This document shows positions 27,393 to 35,502 of a stretch of DNA of 64,000 nucleotides, one piece after another. The notes below the pieces were generated by a model. That model saw only the letters and a list, made by a program, of their open reading frames with translations, searched no databases and had not been told where the DNA came from. The first letter of the stretch is position 1. The number at the start of each line of letters is the position of its first letter. Source of the stretch: Microbacterium sp. LWH11-1.2 (GTDB taxonomy: Bacteria; Actinomycetota; Actinomycetes; Actinomycetales; Microbacteriaceae); contig NZ_CP151636.1 of the NCBI RefSeq assembly GCF_038397745.1, positions 1,426,001 to 1,490,000 of the forward strand, written 5' to 3'. Made by a program: the position numbers and the translations under genes.

Positions 27393-27714
27393 CGAACGCC
27401 GATTCCGGCGTGGGGTAGTCGCGCAGGACACGGTCGAGGTTCGTCAGGCGCAGCACCGTGCGCACGGCATCCGGAACCGCGGCGATCCGCAGATCGCCTC
27501 CGGCGACGCGCGCGCTCTTGAGCCCGCCGACGAGGGCTCCGAGACCCGACGAGTCGACGAACTGCAGGTCGACCATGTCGATGACGATCCGCGATTCGCC
27601 GGCGGTGATCAGATCGCCGACCGCGTTGCGGAGCAGGGGAGCTCCGGTCGCCGTGAGTCGACCGCCGAGTGCGATGACGGCGTATCCGTCGCGGGATTCA
27701 CTGTTGAGATCCAT
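27382..27714 (-). CDS. STAS-domain anti-sigma-factor antagonist
   Basis: A protein of 110 residues, one STAS domain of the SpoIIAA/RsbV kind. Seen: IVIDMVDLQFVDSSGLGALVGG, where the serines at 55-56 are the usual phosphorylation site. It overlaps the glycosyltransferase stop by 17 bases and the kinase start by 11. In partner switching the kinase phosphorylates it, the SpoIIE-type phosphatase (29659-30819) dephosphorylates it, and the dephosphorylated form frees the client of the kinase. All three parts are encoded here, split by a glycosyltransferase. Confidence 0.9.
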   Translation of the reverse strand: MDLNSESRDGYAVIALGGRLTATGAPLLRNAVGDLITAGESRIVIDMVDLQFVDSSGLGALVGGLKSARVAGGDLRIAAVPDAVRTVLRLTNLDRVLRDYPTPESAFDGR

Positions 27715-29662
27715 GGGACTCCTTCTCGAGGATCAGAGCGGCGGGGCCGCGGTACCGTGCGGCCTGGATGATGACGCTGAGGACGACGAGGTCGTAGAGG
27801 ACCCAGGCGGTGTTGACGAGAGTGCCGGTCCCGTCGGCGGTGCCGATGAACACCCGGACGATGCCGATCACGAGTGCGATGCTGAGGACGACGATCGCGG
27901 TGAGCTGCGGCCAGATCTCGCCCCAGGGCACGCCGCGAGGATCGCGGCCGTCCTTGCGCGTCACGGCGAACGACAGCGGTCGGCCCAGCACCACGTTGGC
28001 GAAGGCGGTCGTGCACGCGCGGATCCATACCGGGAACAGCGCGAGCGAGTACTGCTGCCCGCGCCAGGTCTTGACGCCTCTCGCGACGAACAGGAACAGC
28101 AGCTGGTTCACGAGGAAGTACGGCAGGAAGCGGGCGAAGAAGTCGACCGACCAGGCGGTGACCGGCAGCACGCCGAAGACGAGGTACACGACGGGCGCGG
28201 TGAGGTACACGATCGCGGCGAAGCCGGACAGGTAGCTCCACATCGTCGCGAAGTACATGAGACGCTGGCCGACCGACAGTCCGCGCTTGGCGAGCGGGTT
28301 GTCCCTCAGCATCACCTGGAGCGTCCCCTGCGCCCAGCGCAGTCGCTGGGTCAGCATGGTGCGCAGGTCTTCCGGGGCGAGACCCTTGGCGAGGATCTCG
28401 TGGTGGTAGACGCTGCGCCAGCCGATCGCATGCAGCTGCATGGCCGTCGCCATGTCCTCGGTCACCGAGATCGTGGCGAGCGGGAGGATCGGCTGCGCCT
28501 CGTCGCCGCGATCGAGTCGCAGAGCGTCGAGCAGCGCCCGCACGGTGTCGAGCGCCGTGATCGGGGACAGATCGGATGCCGCCAGTGCAGCGAGCCCTGC
28601 CTCGTCGACGATCACGGCGTCGAGCTGCGCATCATGGGCGATCGGCAGCGCGCCGAGTTCCTCGAGGTCGGCGCGGATGCCGGCGAGGTCGTCGGCGATG
28701 AGGATCCGCGAGGCGTTGTCGACGGCCTCCCTGACGCCGTCCGCGACCTCGGAGACGGGGGCGCCGTCGGCCAGGTTGCGGCTTCCCCGGCGGATCGCGA
28801 TCTGCAGGGCGGAGAGCTCCCGACGGAGTCGCGGGTCGGATGCCGACCGCATCTCCTTCTCGATCATCTGCTCCGAGGTGCGGAGCGCTCTCGCCGCGGA
28901 GTCGGTCACCTCGCGCACGTAGCCGATGATGCCGAGCTGCATGAGCGCCTCCCGGCGCAGCACGGCATTCGACCCGCAGAAGAAGGCGGCGTTCCAGCCG
29001 TCCTTGCCCTGCTGGATCGGCCCGTAGAACAGCGGTGCCTGGCTGCCGAGCGGATCGGCCTCGTCCACGTTCATGAACCACTGCGGCGTCTGCACGAGCG
29101 CGACCTCGGGGTCGTCGGCGAAGTAGCCCAGGGTGCGGTGCAGGATCAGCGGGTCGGGGATCTGATCGGCATCCAGGATGAGCAGGAACTCCCCATCGGT
29201 CTGGAACAGGGCGCTGTTGAGGTTCCCGGCCTTGGCGTGGCGGGGTTTGCCGGTCCAGTCGTCCGAGCGCGTGAGGTAGCCCAGGCCCGCCTCGCGCGCA
29301 GCCGCCTCGAGCTCGGGGCGGGACCCGTCGTCGAGCACCCAGGTGGTGTGCGGGTAGGCGATCCGCTTCGCGGCGCGGGCGGTGGTCATGACGAGCTCGA
29401 TGGGCTCGTCATACGTCGTGATGAACACGTCGACCGTCCCCTGCGGAGGCGAGACGGGCGCGGGGCGCTCTCGGGCCCTCCACATCGTCAGGCAGAACAG
29501 GAACGTGTCGATCAGACTGTAGGTCTCGGCGATCACGAGCGGCACGGCGATCCACCACGCCGACCAGTTCACCGACTCGAGCCAGCGCCAGGCGACGTAG
29601 TTCACCCCGAGCAGGACCGACAGCAGGGCGAGGATGCGGATCGTCGCGAAGCGCGCGGTCAC
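27698..29662 (-). CDS. BcsA-like family 2 glycosyltransferase (membrane polysaccharide synthase)
   Basis: A membrane protein of 654 residues resembling cellulose-synthase catalytic subunits. Seen: two N-terminal transmembrane helices (5-60), a GT2 domain with DDGSR (111-115), DAD (164-166), TED (401-403) and QRLRW (439-443), then about five C-terminal helices. There is no PilZ domain, so c-di-GMP control of the BcsA kind is not expected. Between the acceptor region (RREALMQLG, 236-244) and TED there are about 150 residues (246-396), where relatives have few. That insert is helical and charged. The product is probably a beta-linked glucan or similar; the sugar is not known. It overlaps the phosphatase gene by 4 bases. 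Confidence 0.85.
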   Translation of the reverse strand: MTARFATIRILALLSVLLGVNYVAWRWLESVNWSAWWIAVPLVIAETYSLIDTFLFCLTMWRARERPAPVSPPQGTVDVFITTYDEPIELVMTTARAAKRIAYPHTTWVLDDGSRPELEAAAREAGLGYLTRSDDWTGKPRHAKAGNLNSALFQTDGEFLLILDADQIPDPLILHRTLGYFADDPEVALVQTPQWFMNVDEADPLGSQAPLFYGPIQQGKDGWNAAFFCGSNAVLRREALMQLGIIGYVREVTDSAARALRTSEQMIEKEMRSASDPRLRRELSALQIAIRRGSRNLADGAPVSEVADGVREAVDNASRILIADDLAGIRADLEELGALPIAHDAQLDAVIVDEAGLAALAASDLSPITALDTVRALLDALRLDRGDEAQPILPLATISVTEDMATAMQLHAIGWRSVYHHEILAKGLAPEDLRTMLTQRLRWAQGTLQVMLRDNPLAKRGLSVGQRLMYFATMWSYLSGFAAIVYLTAPVVYLVFGVLPVTAWSVDFFARFLPYFLVNQLLFLFVARGVKTWRGQQYSLALFPVWIRACTTAFANVVLGRPLSFAVTRKDGRDPRGVPWGEIWPQLTAIVVLSIALVIGIVRVFIGTADGTGTLVNTAWVLYDLVVLSVIIQAARYRGPAALILEKESHGSQQ

Positions 29663-30819
29663 GGCTCGCGCCTCACGACCACCACGGTGATGTCATCCGT
29701 GGCCCGTTCGTCGGAGGACAGCCGGAGCGCCTCCCGGATCGCGCCGTCCGGCCCGAGCGTCGTCAGCACGCGGTACACGTGCGCGTACGGGTCGTCGGGG
29801 TCGAGCACGTCGAGCAGGCCGTCGCTGCAGCAGACGAACGAGTCGCCCTTGTCGAGGCGCGTCGTGCGCGGCTCCCTCTCCTCGGGCGGCTGGAGGCCCA
29901 TGCCCATGCCGAGAGGCAGGCTGGTCGATCGCAGGTGCTCCCACGAGCCGTCGGCGCGCAGGATGAAGGCGAGGCTGTGTCCGGCATCGATCACCTGCAG
30001 CTCTCCCGTCTCCGGCTGCAGCTCGGCGTGCACCGCGGTGACGAACATCGACGTGTCTGCGAGGTCCTCCTCCAGCAGCCGGTCGGCGTCGGCGATCGCC
30101 TCGGCGATGCTGCGGTCGGGAGCCGTGCGCAGCGACGCGCGCACGCTGGCCGCCACGAGTGCCGGGCCGGTGCCCTTGCCCATGGCATCCGCCAGCGTGA
30201 TGCGCAGTGATCCGCGGTGCATGCGGAGGTCGTAGAAGTCGCCCGCGATGCGACCGCGCGAGACCGCACCGCCCGCGATCGTGTAGCCGGGGACATCGGG
30301 GTGCTCCTGCGGACGGAGCGCGCGCTGGATGACCGCCGCATGGTCGAGCTCGGCGTCGTTCGCGAGTTCCGACTGCACCCAGAAGGCGAGGTCGCGGAGC
30401 AGGCCCTGTTGCGCCTCGCTCAGGGTGTGCGGAACGGTGTCGAGCACGCACAGGGTGCCGATCGGTTCGCCGCCGGGGGCGTGCAGCGGGTGACCGGCGT
30501 AGAAGCGCAGATGCGGGTCGCCGACGACGAACGGGTTGTCGGCGAAGAGGTCGGTGGCGCTGGCATCCTCGACGATGACGGTGCGGTCCTGGCTGACCGT
30601 GTAGTCGCAGAACGAGTCCTGGCGTGGGGCCTCGGAACCGCCGAGCCCGATCTCGGACTTCCGCCACTGCCGGTCGCGGTCCAGCAGCGAGACGCTGACC
30701 ATGGGCACGCCGAACATCTCCTTGGCCAATCGTGCCACTCGATCAACGCGCTCATCGCGCGGTGTGTCGAGGATCCCCAGTTCCTCGAGCGCTTCCTGTC
30801 TTCTTCGCTCGTCGAACAT
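29659..30819 (-). CDS. GAF-domain SpoIIE-type serine phosphatase (PP2C)
   Basis: A cytoplasmic protein of 386 residues. Seen: a GAF domain at about 20-155 (VPMVSVSLLDRDRQWRKSEIG, HPLHAPGGEPIGTLCVLD), and a SpoIIE-type PP2C domain at about 175-386 with the metal-binding residues in AGDFYDL (Asp194), DAMGKG (Asp211), CSDGLLDV and DDITVVVV. GAF-SpoIIE proteins dephosphorylate STAS antagonists in response to a small ligand or redox signal. First gene of the operon with the glycosyltransferase, STAS and kinase genes. A weak -10-like TAGGAT lies at 30844-30849. Confidence 0.9.
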   Translation of the reverse strand: MFDERRRQEALEELGILDTPRDERVDRVARLAKEMFGVPMVSVSLLDRDRQWRKSEIGLGGSEAPRQDSFCDYTVSQDRTVIVEDASATDLFADNPFVVGDPHLRFYAGHPLHAPGGEPIGTLCVLDTVPHTLSEAQQGLLRDLAFWVQSELANDAELDHAAVIQRALRPQEHPDVPGYTIAGGAVSRGRIAGDFYDLRMHRGSLRITLADAMGKGTGPALVAASVRASLRTAPDRSIAEAIADADRLLEEDLADTSMFVTAVHAELQPETGELQVIDAGHSLAFILRADGSWEHLRSTSLPLGMGMGLQPPEEREPRTTRLDKGDSFVCCSDGLLDVLDPDDPYAHVYRVLTTLGPDGAIREALRLSSDERATDDITVVVVRREP

Positions 30820-30861
30820 CTGCCGCCCTCCACGGTCACCTTCATCCTAGGAGGGAACGGG

Positions 30862-31794
30862 TCAGATCTCGTCGACCGAGAAGCGGAACGCCGCGCCCTG
30901 GCGGAACGGCTCGATGATCTCGAAGTTCTCGTAGGCCGGACCGCCGGGGATCGGCGACGCGCTCGCCCAGTACGACCAGCGGGCGTTCACGACGGCCTCG
31001 AGCTCGGGGTGCGGGTCATCGACCCGCCAGCTCTGCACGGCGCGGCGGCCGAGGAAGCGCCAGTGCTCGGCGGTGTCGGCGGAGTACTCGACCGACCACG
31101 GGTCCTCCTCGTCACCGGTTGCGCTCACGACCGCCGCTTCTCCGTCGCGGGCGAGCGCGGACAACGGGAACCGCGCATGCTCGGCGAAGGCCGTGCCGGA
31201 GAAATCCGGCCACAGCTCGGCCGCGGTCACGATGCGATCGGCGAGGTGCAGCCGCCGCAGTCGCGCCCAGTTGCCCATCGTCGCCGTGAGGATCAGGTGG
31301 GACAGCGGGACGGATGCCGCGTTCGCGTAGCCTGCGACCTCGACCTCGTGCGGACGGTCGGCGAAGAACCGCACGCGCACGCGGACGTCCGCCCCGTTGT
31401 CGAAGCGCTCGACGCCGATCCAGACCGTCAGGGTCTCGATGCCATCGGCGGTCTCGACGACGCCGCGTGCGGGAGGATCCCCGGCGGCCCGCTCGACGGC
31501 ATCCGCTTCCTCGGCCGACCAGAGACGCTTGCCGCGTTCGCCGGGGTCGAGGGTGCTGGGTTCGAGCTCGGAGAACCCGCGGTGGGTGTCGCCTGCGGGG
31601 ATCGGCTCGACAGCGATGAAGTTGACGAGCCGCTCGGGCGGATGGTCGAGGTAGGGGGCGAAGACACGGAGCAGGCCTCGGGGGCCGGGGATCGGCGGGA
31701 TGCCGATCTGGATGCCGTCCGGGTGGCCCCAGCGGGGCTCGGCATCGGGTGCGCCGGACGGCCGGAGCCACCCGTGTTCGGGGGAGAGGGGCAT
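30862..31794 (-). CDS. Protein of unknown function under the GAAATCGATTTC operator
   Basis: A protein of 310 residues with no signal peptide or membrane span. I do not recognise the family. It is rich in Trp, Pro and His and has a beta-rich pattern, for example PRGLLRVFAPYLDHPPERLVNFIAVEPIP, ADVRVRVRFFADRPHEVEVAGY, and the tail PGGPAYENFEIIEPFRQGAAFRFSVDE. It could be a sugar-binding or hydrolytic jelly-roll protein, but no catalytic motif is evident. Its start is 20 bases from the operator at 31815-31826, shared with the divergent DUF4185 gene. That places it in the D-arabinan regulon and suggests a role in the same sugar pathway. Confidence 0.7.
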   Translation of the reverse strand: MPLSPEHGWLRPSGAPDAEPRWGHPDGIQIGIPPIPGPRGLLRVFAPYLDHPPERLVNFIAVEPIPAGDTHRGFSELEPSTLDPGERGKRLWSAEEADAVERAAGDPPARGVVETADGIETLTVWIGVERFDNGADVRVRVRFFADRPHEVEVAGYANAASVPLSHLILTATMGNWARLRRLHLADRIVTAAELWPDFSGTAFAEHARFPLSALARDGEAAVVSATGDEEDPWSVEYSADTAEHWRFLGRRAVQSWRVDDPHPELEAVVNARWSYWASASPIPGGPAYENFEIIEPFRQGAAFRFSVDEI

Positions 31795-31814
31795 GTCGAA
31801 GACCCTAGTGATCT

Positions 31815-31826
31815 GAAATCGATTTC
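31815..31826. promoter_or_regulatory. LacI-type operator 1 (divergent, 30862 gene / DUF4185 gene)
   Basis: A perfect palindrome GAAATCGATTTC lies between two divergent genes that start at 31794 and 31841. A -10-like TAGATT at 31829-31834 ends 6 bases before the ATG of the DUF4185 gene, so that transcript is probably leaderless. Confidence 0.85.
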
Positions 31827-31840
31827 GCTAGATTCGTGGC

Positions 31841-33001
31841 ATGCATCGTCGCAGAAGACCCCTTCGAGTCGCCGCCCGTCGAACCGCCGTCGCGGCATCC
31901 GTCGTTCTCGCCGTCGGGCTGGCCGGCTGCGCCGGCGGACGCGCCCCGAGCGTGGACCCGGACCCGGACAAGCCCTTCGTCCTGGAGGGGGTCTCGGGGC
32001 TCACCGAGATCGCGCAGCTCACCGGTCCGGATGCCATGAACGACACGGCATCCGTCTCGGTCGCCGGCACGGATCTCGGCTCCATGGTGAACGTGGGCGA
32101 CAAGACCTTCTTCCTCTTCGGCGACACGTTCGGCGAGCGTGATCCGGAGTCCATCGGCGGCCAGGGCGGCTTCTGGAGATCGAACGTCGCCGCCTGGACC
32201 ACCGACGACGATCCCACGGACGGCATCGACTTCGAGGGGTGGGTGGAAGACGACATCGGGCTCGCCGGGCCGCTCATCGAAGGCGATCACGATGCCAACG
32301 GGGCCGGCGGCGAGGTGACGAAGATCCCCACCTACGGCTTCGCGATCGGCGACACGATCTACGTCTCGTACATGTCCGTGAAGTTCTGGGGCGAGCCGGG
32401 CGCCTGGGATGCGAACCGCTCCGCGCTCATCGTCTCGCGGGATGACGGCACAACCTGGTCGCCGGTCGACGGCGTCGAGTGGCCTGGCGACTCGAACTTC
32501 ATCCAGTTCGCGACCGCGCAGGTCACGGAGGGCGGTGAGGACTGGATCTACTTCTGGTCCATCCCCTCCGGCCGGTTCGGCGGCGTCCAGTTGATGCGCG
32601 TGCGCGCCACGGAGGCCGCGGTCGAGGACCAGTCGTCGTACTCGTACTTCGCCGGGCTCGACGGCGAAGCGCCGCAGTGGAGCGACGAGATGACGGATGC
32701 CGAGACGATCGTCGAGGGCACGATCGGCGAGCTGTCGGTGATGTGGTCGACCTACCTGGAGCGGTGGATCATGACGTATTCGGATGCCGGCAGCGCCTAC
32801 ATCCGTGAGGGGATCACGCCCTGGGGGCCGTGGGGCGAGGCGATCGAGCTCGTGCCCGGATCCGAGTATCCGGGGCTGTATTCCCCGTACCTGAATCCCC
32901 GCTACGTCACGGAGGACGGCCGCCGCATCCACTTCACGCTCTCGCTCTGGGACCCGTACAACGTGTTCTGGTTCTCGGCCGACCTCGACCGCGCCGACTG
33001 A
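31841..33001 (+). CDS. DUF4185 (GH183-type) lipoprotein, probable endo-D-arabinanase
   Basis: A lipoprotein of 386 residues anchored on the outer face of the membrane (lipobox VGLAGC, Cys near residue 30). It has the DUF4185 five-bladed beta-propeller pattern, including the conserved FLFGDTF near the start and repeats such as IYVSYMSVKFWG, IYFWSIPSGRFGGV and LSVMWSTYLERWIMTYSD. Family knowledge: DUF4185 was recently shown to contain endo-D-arabinanases (GH183) that cut mycobacterial arabinan. It is the first of two paralogs here. The operator and a possible leaderless promoter lie just upstream. Secreted cleavage followed by import is the likely role. Confidence 0.82.
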   Translation: MHRRRRPLRVAARRTAVAASVVLAVGLAGCAGGRAPSVDPDPDKPFVLEGVSGLTEIAQLTGPDAMNDTASVSVAGTDLGSMVNVGDKTFFLFGDTFGERDPESIGGQGGFWRSNVAAWTTDDDPTDGIDFEGWVEDDIGLAGPLIEGDHDANGAGGEVTKIPTYGFAIGDTIYVSYMSVKFWGEPGAWDANRSALIVSRDDGTTWSPVDGVEWPGDSNFIQFATAQVTEGGEDWIYFWSIPSGRFGGVQLMRVRATEAAVEDQSSYSYFAGLDGEAPQWSDEMTDAETIVEGTIGELSVMWSTYLERWIMTYSDAGSAYIREGITPWGPWGEAIELVPGSEYPGLYSPYLNPRYVTEDGRRIHFTLSLWDPYNVFWFSADLDRAD

Positions 33002-33023
33002 AATATCGCAAGGTTGATCTCCC

Positions 33024-33052
33024 TTGCGCATGAAATCGATTTCGCCTACTCT
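33024..33052 (+). promoter_or_regulatory. Promoter of the sugar ABC operon, with operator in the spacer
   Basis: TTGCGC (33024-33029), 17 bases, then TACTCT (33047-33052). Operator 2 lies in the spacer, so a bound repressor would exclude RNA polymerase. Confidence 0.75.
33032..33043. promoter_or_regulatory. LacI-type operator 2 (sugar ABC operon)
   Basis: A perfect palindrome GAAATCGATTTC between the -35 and -10 boxes of the ABC operon promoter. Confidence 0.88.
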
Positions 33053-33132
33053 GGCGCTACCCGGTCACTGAGGATCGATCGGCCTGCACAGCAGCGACTC
33101 GATGAGGAGTCCGTTCCCTGAGGAGGAACAAG

Positions 33133-34500
33133 ATGAGAATCACCACCCGCACCCGACGCACAGCGATCGCCGCTCTCGGCGCGCTGACGGTCGGCTCCCT
33201 GCTCGCCGCCTGCGGCGCGGGCACCCCCGGTGGAACGGCGGGAGGCGACGGCGGCGAAGACGGCGTCACCACGGTCCAGTTCTGGCACCGGAGCTTCACG
33301 CCGGTCGAGAACGAGTGGTACGCCGACATCGTCAAGCAGTTCAACAAGTCGCAGAGCGACATCAAGGTCGTCGACACCGAGGTCCCCGCCGATGCCTGGG
33401 ATCAGAAGATGAAGGCCGCGCAGGCCGCGGGCAAGGCGCCCGACGTCTACACGAGCTCGGCCAACCTGCTCGACCTCGTCAACGCCGGCTCGGTGCACGA
33501 GCTCGACTCGATCGTCTCCGAAGACGCGCTCGGCGAGATCATGGACACCGCCACCTCGATCTCCGAGGTCGAGGGCACCCACTACGCCTACCCGCTGCTG
33601 CTCGAACCGCAGACCGTGCTCTTCTGGAACACCGACATGCTCGACGCCGCCGGCGTCGACTCCTCCGCGGCCCCCGAGACCTGGGATGACCTGCTCGCGG
33701 CCTGCGCGAAGATCCAGCCGACGCTCACGGACGGCCAGTACTGCATCTCGCCGGCGCAGGACGCGGTGACCATGGCCTGGTCCACCGTCGGACAGCAGTA
33801 CAACTTCGCCGGGCACCTCGCGCTCACCGACGACTGGGCCGCGCCCGACATCGACAACGACGGCTATCGCGGGCTCATGGCGCAGTACAAGGAGCTGTGG
33901 GACAAGGGATACATGCCCAAGCAGCCGCTCGCCGCGTACGTCGGCGGTGAGGACTTCGGTCAGCAGAAGGTGGCCTTCAAGGTCTCCGGTTCGTGGATGA
34001 TGTCGGAGATCGGCTCGGACTACGCCGACCTGCTCGCCAAGACGGGAGTCGGCGCGTTCCCGAGCGCGCCGGGTGCGGACGGCCGCACCGCCACCACCAT
34101 GGGCAACTTCACCTGGGTGGTCGATGCCAAGAGCAAGAACGCCGAGGCCGCCGGGAAGTTCCTCGAGTGGGCCATCGCCGGAGACCCGGAGAACCTCGTG
34201 CCGTTCTTCGTCGACACCCAGTTCACCAAGGTTCCCGTCCGTCAGTCGGTGCAGGATGCCGTCGCCGCGAGCCAGGAGGCCGCGGACGCCCCGTGGTCGA
34301 GCATCATCGTGGACGAGATCGCACCCGATGCGATCGCCGGCGCGACCTACCCGTGGGACGTGAACCTCGCCGTGGGCACCGCCATGGAATCCGTGATGAA
34401 GGGCTCCGCCTCGGCGGACGACGCGATCAACACGGCCAACGCCGCGATCCAGACGGTCATCGACCGTGACGGGCTGCCCGACAAGGCGCCCAAGAACTGA
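33133..34500 (+). CDS. ABC sugar-binding lipoprotein (solute-binding family 1)
   Basis: A lipoprotein of 455 residues. The signal ends in LLAAC with Cys27. The mature protein has the maltose/arabinooligosaccharide-binding fold: TTVQFWHRSFTPVENEWYADIVKQFNKSQSDIKV, WDQKMKAAQAAGKAPDVYT and the MGNFTWVVDAKSKN segment of family 1. It follows a repressed promoter and should capture arabinan oligosaccharides, given the neighbours; the ligand is not shown by sequence. A stem-loop after the stop (34509-34545) may raise the binding-protein message over the permeases. Confidence 0.9.
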   Translation: MRITTRTRRTAIAALGALTVGSLLAACGAGTPGGTAGGDGGEDGVTTVQFWHRSFTPVENEWYADIVKQFNKSQSDIKVVDTEVPADAWDQKMKAAQAAGKAPDVYTSSANLLDLVNAGSVHELDSIVSEDALGEIMDTATSISEVEGTHYAYPLLLEPQTVLFWNTDMLDAAGVDSSAAPETWDDLLAACAKIQPTLTDGQYCISPAQDAVTMAWSTVGQQYNFAGHLALTDDWAAPDIDNDGYRGLMAQYKELWDKGYMPKQPLAAYVGGEDFGQQKVAFKVSGSWMMSEIGSDYADLLAKTGVGAFPSAPGADGRTATTMGNFTWVVDAKSKNAEAAGKFLEWAIAGDPENLVPFFVDTQFTKVPVRQSVQDAVAASQEAADAPWSSIIVDEIAPDAIAGATYPWDVNLAVGTAMESVMKGSASADDAINTANAAIQTVIDRDGLPDKAPKN

Positions 34501-34508
34501 CATCGCCC

Positions 34509-34545
34509 GCTGTCCGGGGGTCGGGGGTCCCGGTCCCCGGACAGC
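34509..34545 (+). terminator. Stem-loop between binding-protein and permease genes
   Basis: GCTGTCCGGGG (34509-34519) and CCCCGGACAGC (34535-34545) form a perfect 11-bp stem with a 15-base loop. No T-run follows. This is a typical place for a partial terminator or mRNA-stabilising hairpin. Confidence 0.75.
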
Positions 34546-34574
34546 GTCGGCCCTGAGATCGCGACGAGGTGGAT

Positions 34575-35501
34575 ATGGCCAGTCAGGCTGTGCAGGAACG
34601 CCGGGAGATCCGGCAGAGACAGAACCGGTACAAGTACCGCGACAACCGGACCGCCTACTGGTTCCTGGTGCCGCTGGTGGTGCTGCTCGGGATCTTCGTG
34701 ATCTGGCCCGCCATCTACGCCGGATACCTGTCCTTCCAGGACTGGAGCTTCTACAAGGACCCGGAGTTCGTCGGCATCCGCAACTACGCGAACGTCCTGA
34801 AGGACCCGCTGTTCATCGCCACGATCGGGCGCGGCTTCCTCTTCGTGCTGATGACCGTGCCCGCGATGCTGGTCCTGGCGTTCCTGTTCGCGAGCCTCGT
34901 CGTGGCGGTGTCACGACGGGCGGCGAGCGTCCTCAAGGTCAGCATCTACATCCCGACCATCATCTCCGCCGTGATCACGTCGATCATCTTCGTGCTGATC
35001 TACAACTACTCGGGCGGTCTGCTGAACGCGTTCCTGGGGATCTTCGGTGTCGACCCGATCGCGTGGATCGGCGACCCGAAGTGGGCGCTGCTCGCGGTCG
35101 CCGTCCCCGCCATCTGGCTCGGCATGGGGCTCACCTCGCTGATCATGGTCGCAGCGATGGTCGACATCCCCACCGAGTACTACGAGGCCGCCGCGATGGA
35201 GGGCGCGAACTGGGGGCAGAAGACCGCGTACATCACGATCCCGCAGATGAAGAACGTGGTGCTCTATCTGCTCATCACCGGCTTCGTCGCGGCGATCCAG
35301 CAGTTCGAGCTTCCTCTCGTCATGACGCAGGGCGGTCCGCTCGACTCGACGACCCTGCCGAACCTCTTCATCTTCAACCACTTCCGCAACGACGTGAACG
35401 TCGGCTATTCGATCGCGGCCGCGCTGCTGCTGTTCGTGGTGCTGGGAACCATCTCGGCTCTCGTGTTCAAGTTCGTCAACTCCGAGAGGCTGGTGGACTG
35501 A
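34575..35501 (+). CDS. ABC sugar transporter permease 1 (MalF-like)
   Basis: A membrane protein of 308 residues with about six transmembrane helices. Seen: the N-terminal segment RTAYWFLVPLVVLLGIFVIWPAIYAGYLSF and the cytoplasmic EAA loop EYYEAAAMEGANWGQKTAYITIPQM, which contacts the ATPase. The ATG at 34575 is preferred over the GTG 6 bases upstream because of the GAGGTGG ahead of it. It pairs with the permease that follows. No ATPase gene is in the operon, so a shared MsiK-type ATPase is probably used. Confidence 0.93.
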   Translation: MASQAVQERREIRQRQNRYKYRDNRTAYWFLVPLVVLLGIFVIWPAIYAGYLSFQDWSFYKDPEFVGIRNYANVLKDPLFIATIGRGFLFVLMTVPAMLVLAFLFASLVVAVSRRAASVLKVSIYIPTIISAVITSIIFVLIYNYSGGLLNAFLGIFGVDPIAWIGDPKWALLAVAVPAIWLGMGLTSLIMVAAMVDIPTEYYEAAAMEGANWGQKTAYITIPQMKNVVLYLLITGFVAAIQQFELPLVMTQGGPLDSTTLPNLFIFNHFRNDVNVGYSIAAALLLFVVLGTISALVFKFVNSERLVD

Positions 35502-35502
35502 G

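Noticed and set aside
26970..27714. A sigma-B type regulon located here
   Set aside because: The anti-sigma and antagonist genes are present but no sigma factor gene lies nearby, so a full sigma module cannot be claimed.
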